DNA of 64,000 nucleotides, taken from NCBI RefSeq assembly GCF_963675165.1, contig NC_087388.1, positions 4,283,047-4,347,046 on the forward strand, written 5' to 3'. Shown piece by piece: positions 45,301 through 55,157 of this stretch. The notes beneath the pieces were generated by a model, which ran no database searches, was not told where the DNA came from, and saw nothing but the letters and a program-made list of their open reading frames with translations. The DNA is from Halichondria panicea. Taxonomy: Eukaryota > Porifera > Demospongiae > Suberitida > Halichondriidae. A program made the position numbers and the translations under genes. Position 1 is the stretch's first letter. Each line of letters begins with the position of its first letter.

Positions 45301-45830
45301 ACTGTGTAAGTTCTCAGATTGAGAGGGGTACACTCTGACTGAGTTATGAGGTCGAGTCACCTCTTGTACTGGAAAAACTGAGAGAAAGCACAAAAATGTG
45401 AACACTATATAATTTATACTAGCACACTGTATATATTAATACTGTGGAAGTAGTGATTTGCTTGTGGATAAATATCCTAATCGTCATGCACACTTCACTA
45501 GCTGAATCAGATAAAAACATTGTAACATTATAATAAGACTTCAATCCTTTATATACCGTCTCCAGCTTTTATAGGTCCAGTTGTTGTGTGATTTTTAGCT
45601 TCAAACTCGACATTATGCGATACTTTGTAGGAAGTGAATGGTTTAACTTTGGCCACGTCTTCACCAGGAGTTGTTACAGCAGATCGGCCAGGCACAAGTG
45701 CTGATTGTCCTTGTCTGGTGTCAGTAACTTCTAGGGACTTAGTTCTCAGTCTGATGTCATCTGATTCAAACAATGCCGAGTCACTGTCCAGGAGTCCAAC
45801 ACTAGTGCTTTCATCATCTTTGTAATCCAT
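42350..45830 (-). CDS. Gene E: two-pass membrane protein with GQSALVPG-containing tail
   Basis: Minus-strand exons 45830-45557, 45377-45282, 43989-43957 and 43326-42350 (459 aa, all junctions phase 1). The start MDYKDDESTSVG was chosen because it aligns with gene C. Residues 1-134 are a flexible cytosolic tail with LEVTDTRQGQSALVPG. The 33-bp third exon (ELEPLLKKNNK) matches the gene C exon DEETPLLSTLLRR in position. The final exon has TM1 (KLIVLVVFFGNAAALITFG), an ectodomain with CPACTVEVYSFYPE, YYFISGSKVKL, several NxS/T sites and CVLVYSIPP, then TM2 with a Cys-rich segment. The RecQ-carrying transposon sits in intron 2. Convergent with gene d, repeating the c-C layout. Function unknown. 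Confidence 0.75.
44080..44101. promoter_or_regulatory. Pair of relaxed NF-kB-like decamers in gene E intron
   Basis: GGAATTTCCC and GGAAGGTCCC, each fitting GGRRNNYYCC, are separated by 2 bp and lie about 90 bp upstream (in gene E direction) of its third exon. Their intronic position makes a promoter role uncertain. Confidence 0.3.
44405..45208 (+). mobile_element. Mutator-like TIR element carrying RecQ helicase exons
   Basis: Runs from TAGCCTCGGTCCCAGGCC to GGCCTGGGGTCGAGGCTA and is flanked by ATCCTACTA on both sides, a 9-bp target duplication. The plus strand carries a helicase-like start (MACNALSCLKQDG...) with the Walker A sequence FPTGYGKSLCY, then motif-Ia-like VSPLVSLIMRLMIDQIRSLN and LLYTAPEAVVEDHCW. 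A stop follows the first part (CYPF), and an intron-like or deleted junction separates the two pieces. This is the longer of two copies; the one at 315-932 lacks the Walker A part. No transposase gene is present. Confidence 0.8.
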
Positions 45831-45878
45831 TATTGTTCTCTTGTTCAGAGATATATATATAGATCTAAACAACTCCCT

Positions 45879-46240
45879 TATGGAACGCCAAATAGGTCAA
45901 AAATACATCCCACTTCAAGGGGGTGTCTCACACATCTATCGGTTGCTTTGCACACATCGATCTTTACCCACTTGTACACTTTTGACATCTATTGACTACT
46001 TGACATTTATCGACTACTTGACATTTATCGACTAATTGACATCTATCGACTACTTGACATCTACTGCTACGTATACTTACATCTATCAGCTAGTTGCTAC
46101 TTGACATCTATCAGCTACTTGACATCTATCGACTACTTGACATCTTCTGCTACGTATACTTACATCTACCAGCTAGGTGACATCTATCCACTACTTGATA
46201 TCTACCATCACACGTCCACCACTCACCATGTACGTCGCGT
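45879..46240. repeat. Left arm of inverted repeat with CTACTTGACATCTATCGA minisatellite
   Basis: Starts TATGGAACGCCAAATAGG, runs through GTGTCTCACACATCTATCGG, then a minisatellite of about 18-23 bp units (GACATCTATCGACTACTT) from 45985 to about 46200. The same sequence is present in inverse orientation at 48541-48756, on the other side of the HECT gene. Confidence 0.85.
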
Positions 46241-46344
46241 CTAGGTCTAGGTGTATTTATATACGAGCAAGATCAAGAGTACATACTTAGATAGTGTCCT
46301 TAGTTGGGTGTGGCCTAACTTCAGGTGAACCCCCTTAATTAAGT

Positions 46345-46373
46345 CACGTGATACGCTTGCTTGGCCCCACGTG
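46345..46373. promoter_or_regulatory. Two CACGTG E-boxes upstream of the HECT gene
   Basis: CACGTG occurs at 46345-46350 and 46368-46373, 15-43 bp before the ATG at 46388, followed by an AATAAAAG A/T-rich element. CACGTG is the site of Myc/USF-type bHLH proteins; use here is inferred. Confidence 0.4.
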
Positions 46374-46387
46374 GAATAAAAGACAAA

Positions 46388-47815
46388 ATGTCGATTTCAG
46401 AAGAGCAAGTCAAGAAACTGGAGGAAGGAATAACTATTTTGAACACCATCCTTGCTAATCAAGCTCCTAGCTAACAGAGAGATGCTCGTAGTCAACAACC
46501 TGCAAGACACTCATCAGGTGTAGGTAAGCAAGCTGTACTTCGTTTAGGCCACTCCAACTTACAAATTAGTTTCCCGTCCACCTCCTGATAATTGATTTGT
46601 GTACATTGCAGGTGTGGGTGTGGGTGATGTAGGCTCAAGCTCATCTGCTTGTGGTCGTGCTATCGATACGCTGAGATCTGTGAGACAAAGTTTCAGTAGT
46701 GAAGCAAGGCTCGAGCAAAGAAAAAATTTTTCTCAGCTCAGTCCATGTTTGAGGGCCATGAGAACAGTAAGGTTGTGCGGTACGATTTATTGGCTTTGCA
46801 GGTATTTTGATGTAAAAGTGTGTATGCGTAGTCGCTGACATACACTTTTTTATACAGGGTGAGACGTTTCTTCTCGTAGGAAAATTGATGACCATGGGAA
46901 TCACTCAGGGTGGTAGTGGTTTCTCCTTTTTTGGAAGTAGTCTCTACGCATACTTGTGTGGTGTTAAAATCTGTGATATTGACATACCTGATGAAGAAGT
47001 ACCAAATACTAACGTCCGGATCCTTATTCAGAAGGTATATAATATTATCTATATAATTATGTGTATAATTCAACACTGTACCTGCAGATCAATGATGCTG
47101 CTGATGACAAAGACCTAAAAGATTGTATCTTTGATGAATGTGACACCATTGTGAATGCCGGGTACAGCAAGCCACTTTTTACCTCGACGCAAGCAGACAA
47201 AGTTGAGATAGTGAAGACACTAAAACTCTACTACACTCTTCTCGAGTCTTTAGCAGAGATTAACCAGCTCAAGGAGGGATTGCAAGTGAACGGTGTGGGA
47301 GAAGCACTTGTGAAGTACCCTGAACTAATGAGGCCTCTATTTGTGCACAATAACACACAAGTTCTGACTGCTGGTAAGTGTCGTGTGTAACTGGTAACCA
47401 TAATTAGTTTTGTTGTAATTATTGCAGAGACCATGAAGGCCATGTTCAAAATCACCCACTTTTCACCTAAGGGCTCAAATGATCTTGCTAAAGAAGAGGC
47501 TACTTACATGCTGTTTGTAGATTTTCTGTACGATTGTGAATGTGTTGAAGGTATGAACTATAATTACAGTGTGCCTGTTATCATTAGGCTAATACTGTAG
47601 GTGACTCGGAGGATTCTGTCAGTCTTAAGACCATTCTTTCTTTTACTACTGGTTCAGAGTCTGTTCCACCGATGGGATTTGATAACTCTTTGGGTCTGAG
47701 ATTTAACGATACCAATGTGTTTCCCACGTCGTCCACTTGTGCGTTGGAGCTAACCCTGCCCTCCAAGTATTATAACAATCCAGAGGAGTTTAAAAAGAAA
47801 TGGTATATGGTATGA
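46388..47815 (+). CDS. HECT-domain ubiquitin ligase-like gene (short form, internal stop in exon 1)
   Basis: Exons 46388-46523, 46612-46766, 46858-47034, 47088-47373, 47428-47550 and 47601-47815 join into one frame of 364 codons, with a single in-frame TAA at 46472-46474 (codon 29). The N-lobe part has LLVGKLMTMGITQGGSG and an FFGSSLYAYL helix. The C-lobe has FTTGSESVPPMGF, PTSSTCALELTLP with the thioester Cys (about codon 339) and YYNNPEEFKKKW. This resembles the G2E3-like HECT group, which transfers ubiquitin from E2 to substrate. At about 310 residues from the exon 2 Met region onward it lacks much of a full N-lobe. The stop means the first exon is mis-modelled, translation begins later (for example the Met in exon 2), or the gene is damaged. 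It lies within an inverted repeat and has an AATAAA signal downstream. Confidence 0.65.
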
Positions 47816-48540
47816 AAAACCATGGAGGATTTGGTTGCCTATAAGCACTGCAATAAAATGAACATATACTTTTTTTGTGTTTGACAAAACCTATTAACCC
47901 TGTATCACTTTCATACTTTATCATGATTCTTTCGAACATATTATACTCTTTTTGTGTTCTATTCACCCTGTATCACTTTCATACTTTATCATGATTCTTT
48001 CAATATCATTATGTTACATCATTCTAAATAGACAGACATCTAGCTAAGTCTTTGGTGCGACCAAACAACGATATGCCATAGTCATCACAAACAGCAAGTG
48101 GGTTCACCTCTTCTTTAAGCATACTAAACTGTGCATCAGACAGTGGGCAATTAGTGCTTGGGACTCGATACAAGGGAGGCCAGGCCGTTCCAATCTATTC
48201 CATAATCTCCCTGTAATAATAGTTAGGAAATAATTAAACACAATGCTTATACTCTGATCCACCAGTTTCAAATACATTTTGTACATTGTACTACATGCAC
48301 AGACTTCGGTAAACTAATGAAGGTAAACACATCACTAATACTTACAATTGATGAATCATCCAATACTCCTTGTAATGCTGCTCCATCTGTTGTTAGTGAG
48401 GTCATTCCCTGTACTCTGACCTAAAATTGGACCATGCCCTGTGGGGTGGGGCTACAATGGGTGGGGCCACGCCCAACTAGATCATGTACATGGATAGTGT
48501 CAAGTATAGTTGGGCGGATTCCAACTAGTGTCAAGTAGTA
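47816..48540. other. Intergenic downstream of the HECT gene
   Basis: Contains AATAAA at 47852-47857 and a direct repeat of about 60 bp (TGTATCACTTTCATACTTTA and TCATGATTCTTTC, at about 47905-47935 and 47970-48000). No further exon is evident. Confidence 0.5.
47852..47857 (+). terminator. Polyadenylation signal of the HECT gene
   Basis: AATAAA 37 bp after the stop codon, a normal distance for a short 3' UTR. Confidence 0.5.
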
Positions 48541-48756
48541 TCATATCAGATAGATGTCAAGTAGTTGATAGATGTAAGTATACGTAGCAGTAGATGTCAA
48601 GTAGTCGATAGATGTCAAGTAGTCGATAGATGTCAAGTAGTCTATAGATGTCAAAAGTGTACAAGTGGGTAAAGATCGATGTGTGCAAAGCAACCGATAG
48701 ATGTGTGAGACACCCCTATGAAGTGGGATGTATTTTTGACCTATTTGGCGTTCCAT
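48541..48756. repeat. Right arm of inverted repeat flanking the HECT gene
   Basis: Reverse complement of the left arm: GATAGATGTCAAGTAGTC minisatellite units, then CCGATAGATGTGTGAGACAC, ending TTTGGCGTTCCATA. The arms are about 2.3 kb apart and enclose one complete gene. Confidence 0.85.
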
Positions 48757-50096
48757 ACTCCCTACCCTGGAATTCGAGACTAACAACTCCCCTCACATCG
48801 ATTGCCAATTAAAATACGATTTTTCTCCTGTTAAAAGTTAAACATTCAAGAGAAAAATCGGCCTGGACTGTGGAAACATCTGCATTGTCATGTCCAGCTC
48901 AGCATTTTGTATCTAGCTCGGTTTGGGACGTACTTGACTAGACGCGATCTGATCTGAAAGTTGCTAAAAGACTTGCTGTCGAAAGAGCGATAGCTAGAAG
49001 ATAGCCTTGGAAGGTAAGTCTATGCTCTAGTTAACCAGTAGACTGACTATTAAATGTACCCACTGGTAGCTCTGTCTAGTCTGTGAGTGATTCCTACTAT
49101 ACTATTTTTATATCTGTGATATATCTATAATTTATGCTAAAGGCCCGCGCTACTATTCAGCTACAGTGCAGTGAACTATTTGATGGAAAGTCAGTGGAAT
49201 ATAAACAGTGTATTCAAATACTCCAGTGCCTGGTGCCATCTCCCAGATTGAACAAATTTCAGGTAAACTCACTGTAATTATTGTGTGTGCGTGTCTGTGG
49301 CCGTGGATCAATGTAAGAGTTTCTATAATTAGTAACGTTTTCTTGGATCTAGATTCGTGGATTTGCAAAATAATGCTTCGTTCTCGAGTTATGCCTATAG
49401 TTTTTTGCTTAGAATTACAGGCTTTTTAGAAGAGTCGGAGTAGGAAACTTATCCATGGAGTGTTGCTACTCTACTTAGTAGTTAGCTCTACATATGCACT
49501 AGAACGCTAGCTATTGGCAGCTGCAAGAGTGAGAAGAGAGCTGCTCGATGCCATTTGGACTTTGGACTTTTGACCAATCATGATTGATAATTTTCCACTC
49601 TGCAAAAATATTCATCATGATAATTATCATTCCCAAGAGTATATAATAGAGAGAGAGTATCGAACGTAGGCATACTGTGATCAGATGTATGCGGAGAGTA
49701 ACATGACTTCCTGTATCTGTCACAAGCTTGGAATTTGCACACTGAGCAATCCAAGTGTCGGTTAAAAACCATTGTTCCTCTACGTTCGATACTCTCTTCT
49801 CTCTATTATATACTCTTGGTATTAATAGTAGCTTTATGTTATGTAGCTTCGCCTCTACCAAGCTTTCATTTTGTGTATAGGTTAATACTAGCTAGTTTTT
49901 CTTATACATACTCATATTTAACAACACTGGTAATCAGGGCGTTATTCGTGTTGTTGTTAATTATCACACAGAATCTATCCTGAGCCACGTCTCATCTTTT
50001 TACCTAACACCTCCTGCCCTCTAATTGGCAGATCTCCCTTCATACACACCCCAAACACTTTCCTGGTTGGCTTGCTCTCCCCTCCCTCCAAAAGCA
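48757..50096. other. Intergenic repeat-rich region before gene F
   Basis: Holds a dispersed repeat at 49290-49560 (CTAGAACGCTAGCTATTGGC, shared with 28340-28720) and an inverted repeat with arms 49636-49672 and 49776-49823 (CAAGAGTATATAATAGAGAG and its inverse). No coding exon was recognised before the gene F start. Confidence 0.45.
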
Positions 50097-53000
50097 ATGA
50101 GTGGTGATAGTCAACCCAATAATATTTGGGCTCAAGGCAATTTTAATGGTACGTTTTCCACATAACTTTATTTTTCTGCACTCATTATTAATATACGGTT
50201 GGTGTGCCGTATAGCCGGTAATTTTCGGCAACTACAAAAATATTATCCACGAAATACTGAACCACGAATATTTTGTCCCCCATAATTACCGGCTATACAG
50301 TACGTAGAATGACAATAACTTTTGGGTTTATTACAGCCGGTATAACAGTTGTGACTGATCCCACTCCTGGTACTTCCCCGGAAGATGGAACCCTTAACTC
50401 TCAAGATGTTGCTGGTGATGGTGGACACTCTAGAGGCACTTTAGACACTGCTCAACCAGGTGTGTGGCTTAGTACGTCATCCTATTCTTATATACATAAC
50501 ATGTGTACTATCTTAGTGATGGATGTGATGCGCCCGCATGTTGTTGTATCTAAATACGAGTGGTCGATAACAACCTGTTGACATAAGGATCGAGGCATGT
50601 GACAATGCATGCCTATGAATATTAAAGTGTTGTAACTACTAGCCTAGCGCACATCCATTTATAGGCAAAAATGGATGCTGGCTTGCATTATGTCAACATA
50701 ACTGTATTTTCACTACAAGGGGCTGTTCACCATTCCCCAGGGGCTTGTGTCTTTGAACAGACCTCATTTCATGGACAGGCCTCAGAGGATGTGGGTTATG
50801 AAGTTGATGATGAAAATCGACCTGTGGAGAAGTTGGAAACAGGTATAATTATTGTCATCAAGCGTTGTTTTTATCCTGTTTGCTCTTAGTTTTTCAATGT
50901 ATTTTATTAGTGTTTGTTTTTCATTGTACATGTAGGTAAACAGGCTTTATTGTATGGCCTGACTTTAAGTGCTCAAGAAAGTCATGTACCAGCTTATGAG
51001 GTTACACCTGAAGAAACTCAAACAGGTACATGCTTATACAATACTGTGCATGATGTATCGTATAGCTGGTAATTTTCATGGGGCCAAATATTCGTGGATG
51101 AAGCTCTGAACCATGAATATTATACTCACGAATGAAGCAACCTTGCCTACTTTACCTGCAGAAGCAGCAACCACAAAAATATTATCCACAAAGTTGACTA
51201 AATATTGCTCAATGTTTTACCCCCCGAAAATTACCTCCTATATATATGGTATGTATACAGTGAGGCATAAATTATTATAATACTATGTTTTGGGGCTGAA
51301 GAAAGGATTTTGTTGACTGAATGTTACTGTCACAGGTCTCCAAGTGATTCGGTCATGTGTGAAAGCAAGTCCGAATGCCCTTGGGATGGCTCTGGTTGTC
51401 AGCCATCAAGATGTCCACTCATCACAACGTCTCGATTCTCTCGCAGGGATCGATTGTGGAGCCCAGCAACTAGAAGAGGCATTCACAATGTGCGGTTTGG
51501 CTGTTGTACGTCTTGTGAATCCAACAAAAAGGGAGTTGCTCGCAGTTATAAGAGCAATGATTTTGGACAGGGCGGACCCCATGGCTATCGAGTATCCCGC
51601 GTCGTATAAATACTTCTTCTTCTACACGACAGGCCATGGAGCAAACAAAGTGTTCTTCACCAAAGACGGGTCCATTTCGTACCAGGATGTGTATGACCTG
51701 TACCAGGGTTTTCTTTGTCAAAGATATTTCTTCTTTGACTGCTGTCGCTCTATCAGGATAGACTCGATGAGTTTGTACCCAAATGGAGATCGTGTCCTCC
51801 CTCCCTGTCTTGAATTCTCAATTGATCCCTACAATTGTGTTATCTATGCAACCGTTAGTGGGCAGCAAGCATTTGGACCAGGAGATGGTGTCTCCTTTAT
51901 GACAAAAAAAATGGTGGGTCTTCTAAAGAAGCAGATACCCATGAACAAAGTGCTGTATCGTCTTCAGGAAGAGGTAAATGATGCAACTGGGGAAATGAAG
52001 CAAGTGGTGGTGGTTCTGAATGCTACTCCTATATATAGCAAAATTCATCTTTGGAAGGAACAGGAGCAAGCCAGTGAGTTCTGTATAGTTTTGTAGTATC
52101 TAGATATGAAGCTTGTGTTTTTACATGTATTGTAAACTTCTTGTCTTTTCGTGTGCATGGTCTATAATTTGTTTCACACAGCTAACTTACTGCAGTTCAA
52201 TCCTTTCAGTGAATCCAAAACTTCAAGTTGTGCCCCATGTTTCTCGAGACAGTGCTGTGGTGTACCTTTCTGCCGAATTCCCTGCACCAACTACCACCTC
52301 CAAATTCCATCATCGAAAGAGCCTTCAATTTCAGGTACATAATTATTGTCGATTTGGCTGTTATTGGCTAATTACATAATGTATGTAACGTACCGTTATA
52401 GCGGGTTATTTTCTTCGTATGGTGGAAATGTTAGTATAATTATTTCGAATATATATATATCGTACGAAAATAAAATTATTCTACCGCAATATAGGTTCAG
52501 CGTTACTATTCTGAGCTGTACGAATATTTAAAATACTTAATTGGGTAGTTCATATGAAAATTTGCACCAACAAAAATAACCCGCTACAGTAGAACCTCGA
52601 TTATCTGGCCCTCCATTATCTGGAACCTCAATTATCTGGCTTGGCAATTTCTTTTAATAATTCAGAAAATGGGCCTGCCCTTAAATGCGCATGCGCGTTG
52701 CAGCTGTTACTATGAAGACAGGCCTACTTATCTTCTGTGCATGCGCACACAACCATGTGGTTCTTCAATAAAGTGGGTGGATCAAGGCGTGGTTTGTCTA
52801 TTCGACTATCCGTTATCTGGCCAGCTGTCTCTGGAACCAAGGTGTCCAGATAATCGAGGTTGTACTGTTTACGGTAGTCTGCTATCATGTACTTAGATCC
52901 GTGATTACTATTGCAGCAAATCTTTTGTTGAATGAACAGTTGCACACCTACAATCGTTTTATGTAGACCTGTTTTTTCTTCTTTTATATATAGATGAAAT

Positions 53001-54999
53001 CCCAGACTGGAACTTGGATAACTTTGTCTGATGAGTATCAGGAATCTTCTGACCCTGTTAGTATACCCCAGCCTGCAAGACGTAGGGCCAGCACTGCCAC
53101 GACTGCGTCTCAGCCCTCATATGTACCTCTTCAAGAAATTGCTTCGTACGAGAGAGGCCGTGATCTAGTGAGTCCTATAAGGCCAAGTCACTACAACAGT
53201 AACCAACAAGCCCCGAATGTGTCCCAAGTTACCCGTGCTCTGAAGATTCCTGTGACTGAAGTAGGGAAGAGAATGACCGAGTTCAGAGTGGTATCAAAGC
53301 TAAACGGAGGATTGGAGCTAGAGTCAAACACTGTGTTTGGGATTGTTGATCTAGGTATGATATCTTCACATTGATAAACCAAGCAAGCTAGGTGCATTGC
53401 ATTGTTATTTTGATTTCTATACACGCTGAATCAATATAGCTCTAGTGCGTTAAGCAGACTAAGGCTCCATAGCCTTTACATTAGTTCACCCCCCCCCCCC
53501 ACACACACAACACACACACACACAGTTCAACCAGTGATTTGTAAACATGACTCGGTAATCGAATTCGAGGGCAGCCAAGAGCCACGAGTCTCCATATGCT
53601 GGACTATCCGTCAAGTACCATTCACGATCTCCTACCAGCAATTCAGCATTCGCGTTTTCAAGAAGGGCAAGCAGGGCAATCTTCAATCAGTTTTCTCAAA
53701 GAAAATTGATTTCGACCCCCAAAAAGAGCATCATAAAGAGTCTTTTGATGTGCCTGATTTGAGTGATGAAACTGATGGGGATACTTATTTGGTTGTTGTG
53801 GAGGCCAAGCGAGTGGATGGTCAGACTGTTTGCAGTGAAAAGACCTCTTTGAAAACCTCTAAAAGTATGTGGAGTATCAGTATGGCTTCTGTTTTGATGT
53901 TCTTTATTCTTGTACATGTATATAAAACAGCATGGCGTATAAGTACTTATCTTGTTTTCACTGCATACATGTGAATAATTGAAGATTTTGTGTTGCAGGT
54001 TTCTGTCTCAACTGGCAACGCTTGGTTGAATTTGTGGCCTTTGTTCTTTTTTTAACTGCTATAATTGCTCTCCTATCAAGTATGATTGGCATCAACACTT
54101 CAGAAATGAATGAGTACAGGTACAATGCGTCTGCAATGTTGTCGTATACAACGCTTGGAATTCCAACGGCTCAAAGGAATGCCAGTTTCTTTGATTGTCT
54201 CCTGCACTTCGACTACAAAAACCAACAAGTGATCAAACATAAAGACATAGATCTCTACTGCGGTCAATTTACTAAGTTACAGCTGGCCAATAGTCGGGCA
54301 CCAAAGTTCTGTGGACCCAATGATATCGAGATCAATCAGCGAAACAAGAAGCTTGAGGTGCCTGTGGATTTCCTCCCAATTGGTAGTAGCATTCCAAGTG
54401 CTATAAATCTACTACCACGATCGATATTCTCCGTATATCTTTGTCTATCAGCACCTGTAGATGGAACGATTGTATTCGAGCTTTATCGGTACGAACACTT
54501 TACAACCTGTGAGCCTCTACAAAGGAAAGCCGTGACTTTTAATTACTCAACTTCTTGTAGCAACACCTCTCTCAATGTTTTGGAACCCAACCTGGTCATT
54601 GGTGCACTGTCGACAAATAGTACCATCCATCCGGAATTCACAATGATCCAAGGATATGTCCAGCAGTATTATTATGATGAGAAACATCTTGGGCTGATTA
54701 ACGACACTTACCTTGTAGGAGACCAGCCAAAAACCATTCCCGGGAGCATCGAGACAGAGCTAGTGTGTTATGCGAATGGAGATCGTAGCCGTACTGTTTT
54801 CTTGCATCTCTTCAGTGTACTTGTTCCGACTGCCTTGACACTTTGGAAGGTGATTGTGATTGCGACTACTGCCCTCGTGCTTGTTGTTGCGTTTATTTTC
54901 TGTGTTTTTCGCCGTACCCTAGTCAGATTCGTGTGCAACCAGTATAGACAGTGTAGAAAAAGGTGTGGACACAACTCATACATTAAACTTAATAACTAA
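50097..54999 (+). CDS. Gene F: membrane-tethered caspase-like protein with one FN3-like doublet
   Basis: Nine exons: 50097-50148, 50337-50459, 50720-50842, 50936-51025, 51336-52073, 52210-52334, 52994-53354, 53526-53864 and 53999-54999 (983 aa, open). Residues 1-129 are low-complexity. Residues 130-375 are a C14 caspase-like domain: FYTTGHGAN with catalytic His (about 230), FFFDCCRSIR with Cys (about 266), and IYATVSGQQAFGPGDG as the small-subunit-like part. Then comes one A-B doublet of FN3-like units (FRVVSKLNGGLELES; TYLVVVEAKR); here the A unit is split by a phase-0 intron, unlike gene D. The last exon has TM1 (FVAFVLFLTAIIALLSSMIG), an N-glycosylated Cys-containing ectodomain with VQQYYYDEKHLGLIN (VKQFYYDETSLDIVN in D), TM2 and a basic Cys-rich tail. 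The N terminus is probably cytosolic. It lies 158 bp upstream of a kinase gene on the same strand. Confidence 0.8.
50205..50300. repeat. Short palindromic MITE (CGTATAG family)
   Basis: GCCGTATAGCCGGTAATTTT and the inverse ATAATTACCGGCTATACAGT bound about 95 bp in gene F intron 1. Confidence 0.6.
51058..51250. repeat. Palindromic MITE (CGTATAG family)
   Basis: CGTATAGCTGGTAATTTTCA at the left and AAAATTACCTCCTATATATA at the right, with CACGAATATT-type arms as in 37423-37640. It ends about 85 bp before the caspase exon of gene F. Confidence 0.55.
52392..52588. repeat. Palindromic MITE (GTTATAGCGGGTTATTTT)
   Basis: ACCGTTATAGCGGGTTATTT is mirrored by AAAATAACCCGCTACAGTAG. Inner arms contain TTCGTACGAAAATA. 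It lies in the intron that splits the FN3-like A unit of gene F. Confidence 0.6.
52584..52870. repeat. TIR element ending AACCTCGATTATCTGG
   Basis: GTAGAACCTCGATTATCTGG at the left and CCAGATAATCGAGGTTGTAC at the right. Related to 12364-12595. Directly adjoins the preceding MITE in the same gene F intron. Confidence 0.65.
53490..53525. repeat. Poly-C/CA microsatellite forming a splice acceptor
   Basis: A run of about 12 C followed by CA repeats ends CACACAG, and its AG is the acceptor of gene F exon 53526-53864. The usual pyrimidine tract is replaced by this microsatellite. Confidence 0.65.
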
Positions 55000-55157
55000 A
55001 TACAATTATACATGCACCGTTCATCTTTTCTTTTGTGTGATTGTAAACCGTATGTGACTTTTTGTAAAAAAAATTAATGGCGAAATACTTGCAATATTGT
55101 CTGCGCATGCGCACAATTATATAATACACTACTATAATTATAATAAGTCCGACTGTC

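Noticed and set aside
45985-46210. Regularly spaced TTGACATCTATCGACTAC units
   Set aside because: A simple minisatellite with variable units and an inverted counterpart; no spacers or associated genes of a CRISPR system.
50671-50889. ORF starting at ATG 50671 as the true reading of gene F exon 3
   Set aside because: An acceptor just upstream of that ATG (TTTATAG) would put the exon in the wrong phase; the acceptor at 50719 keeps the frame through the caspase exon.
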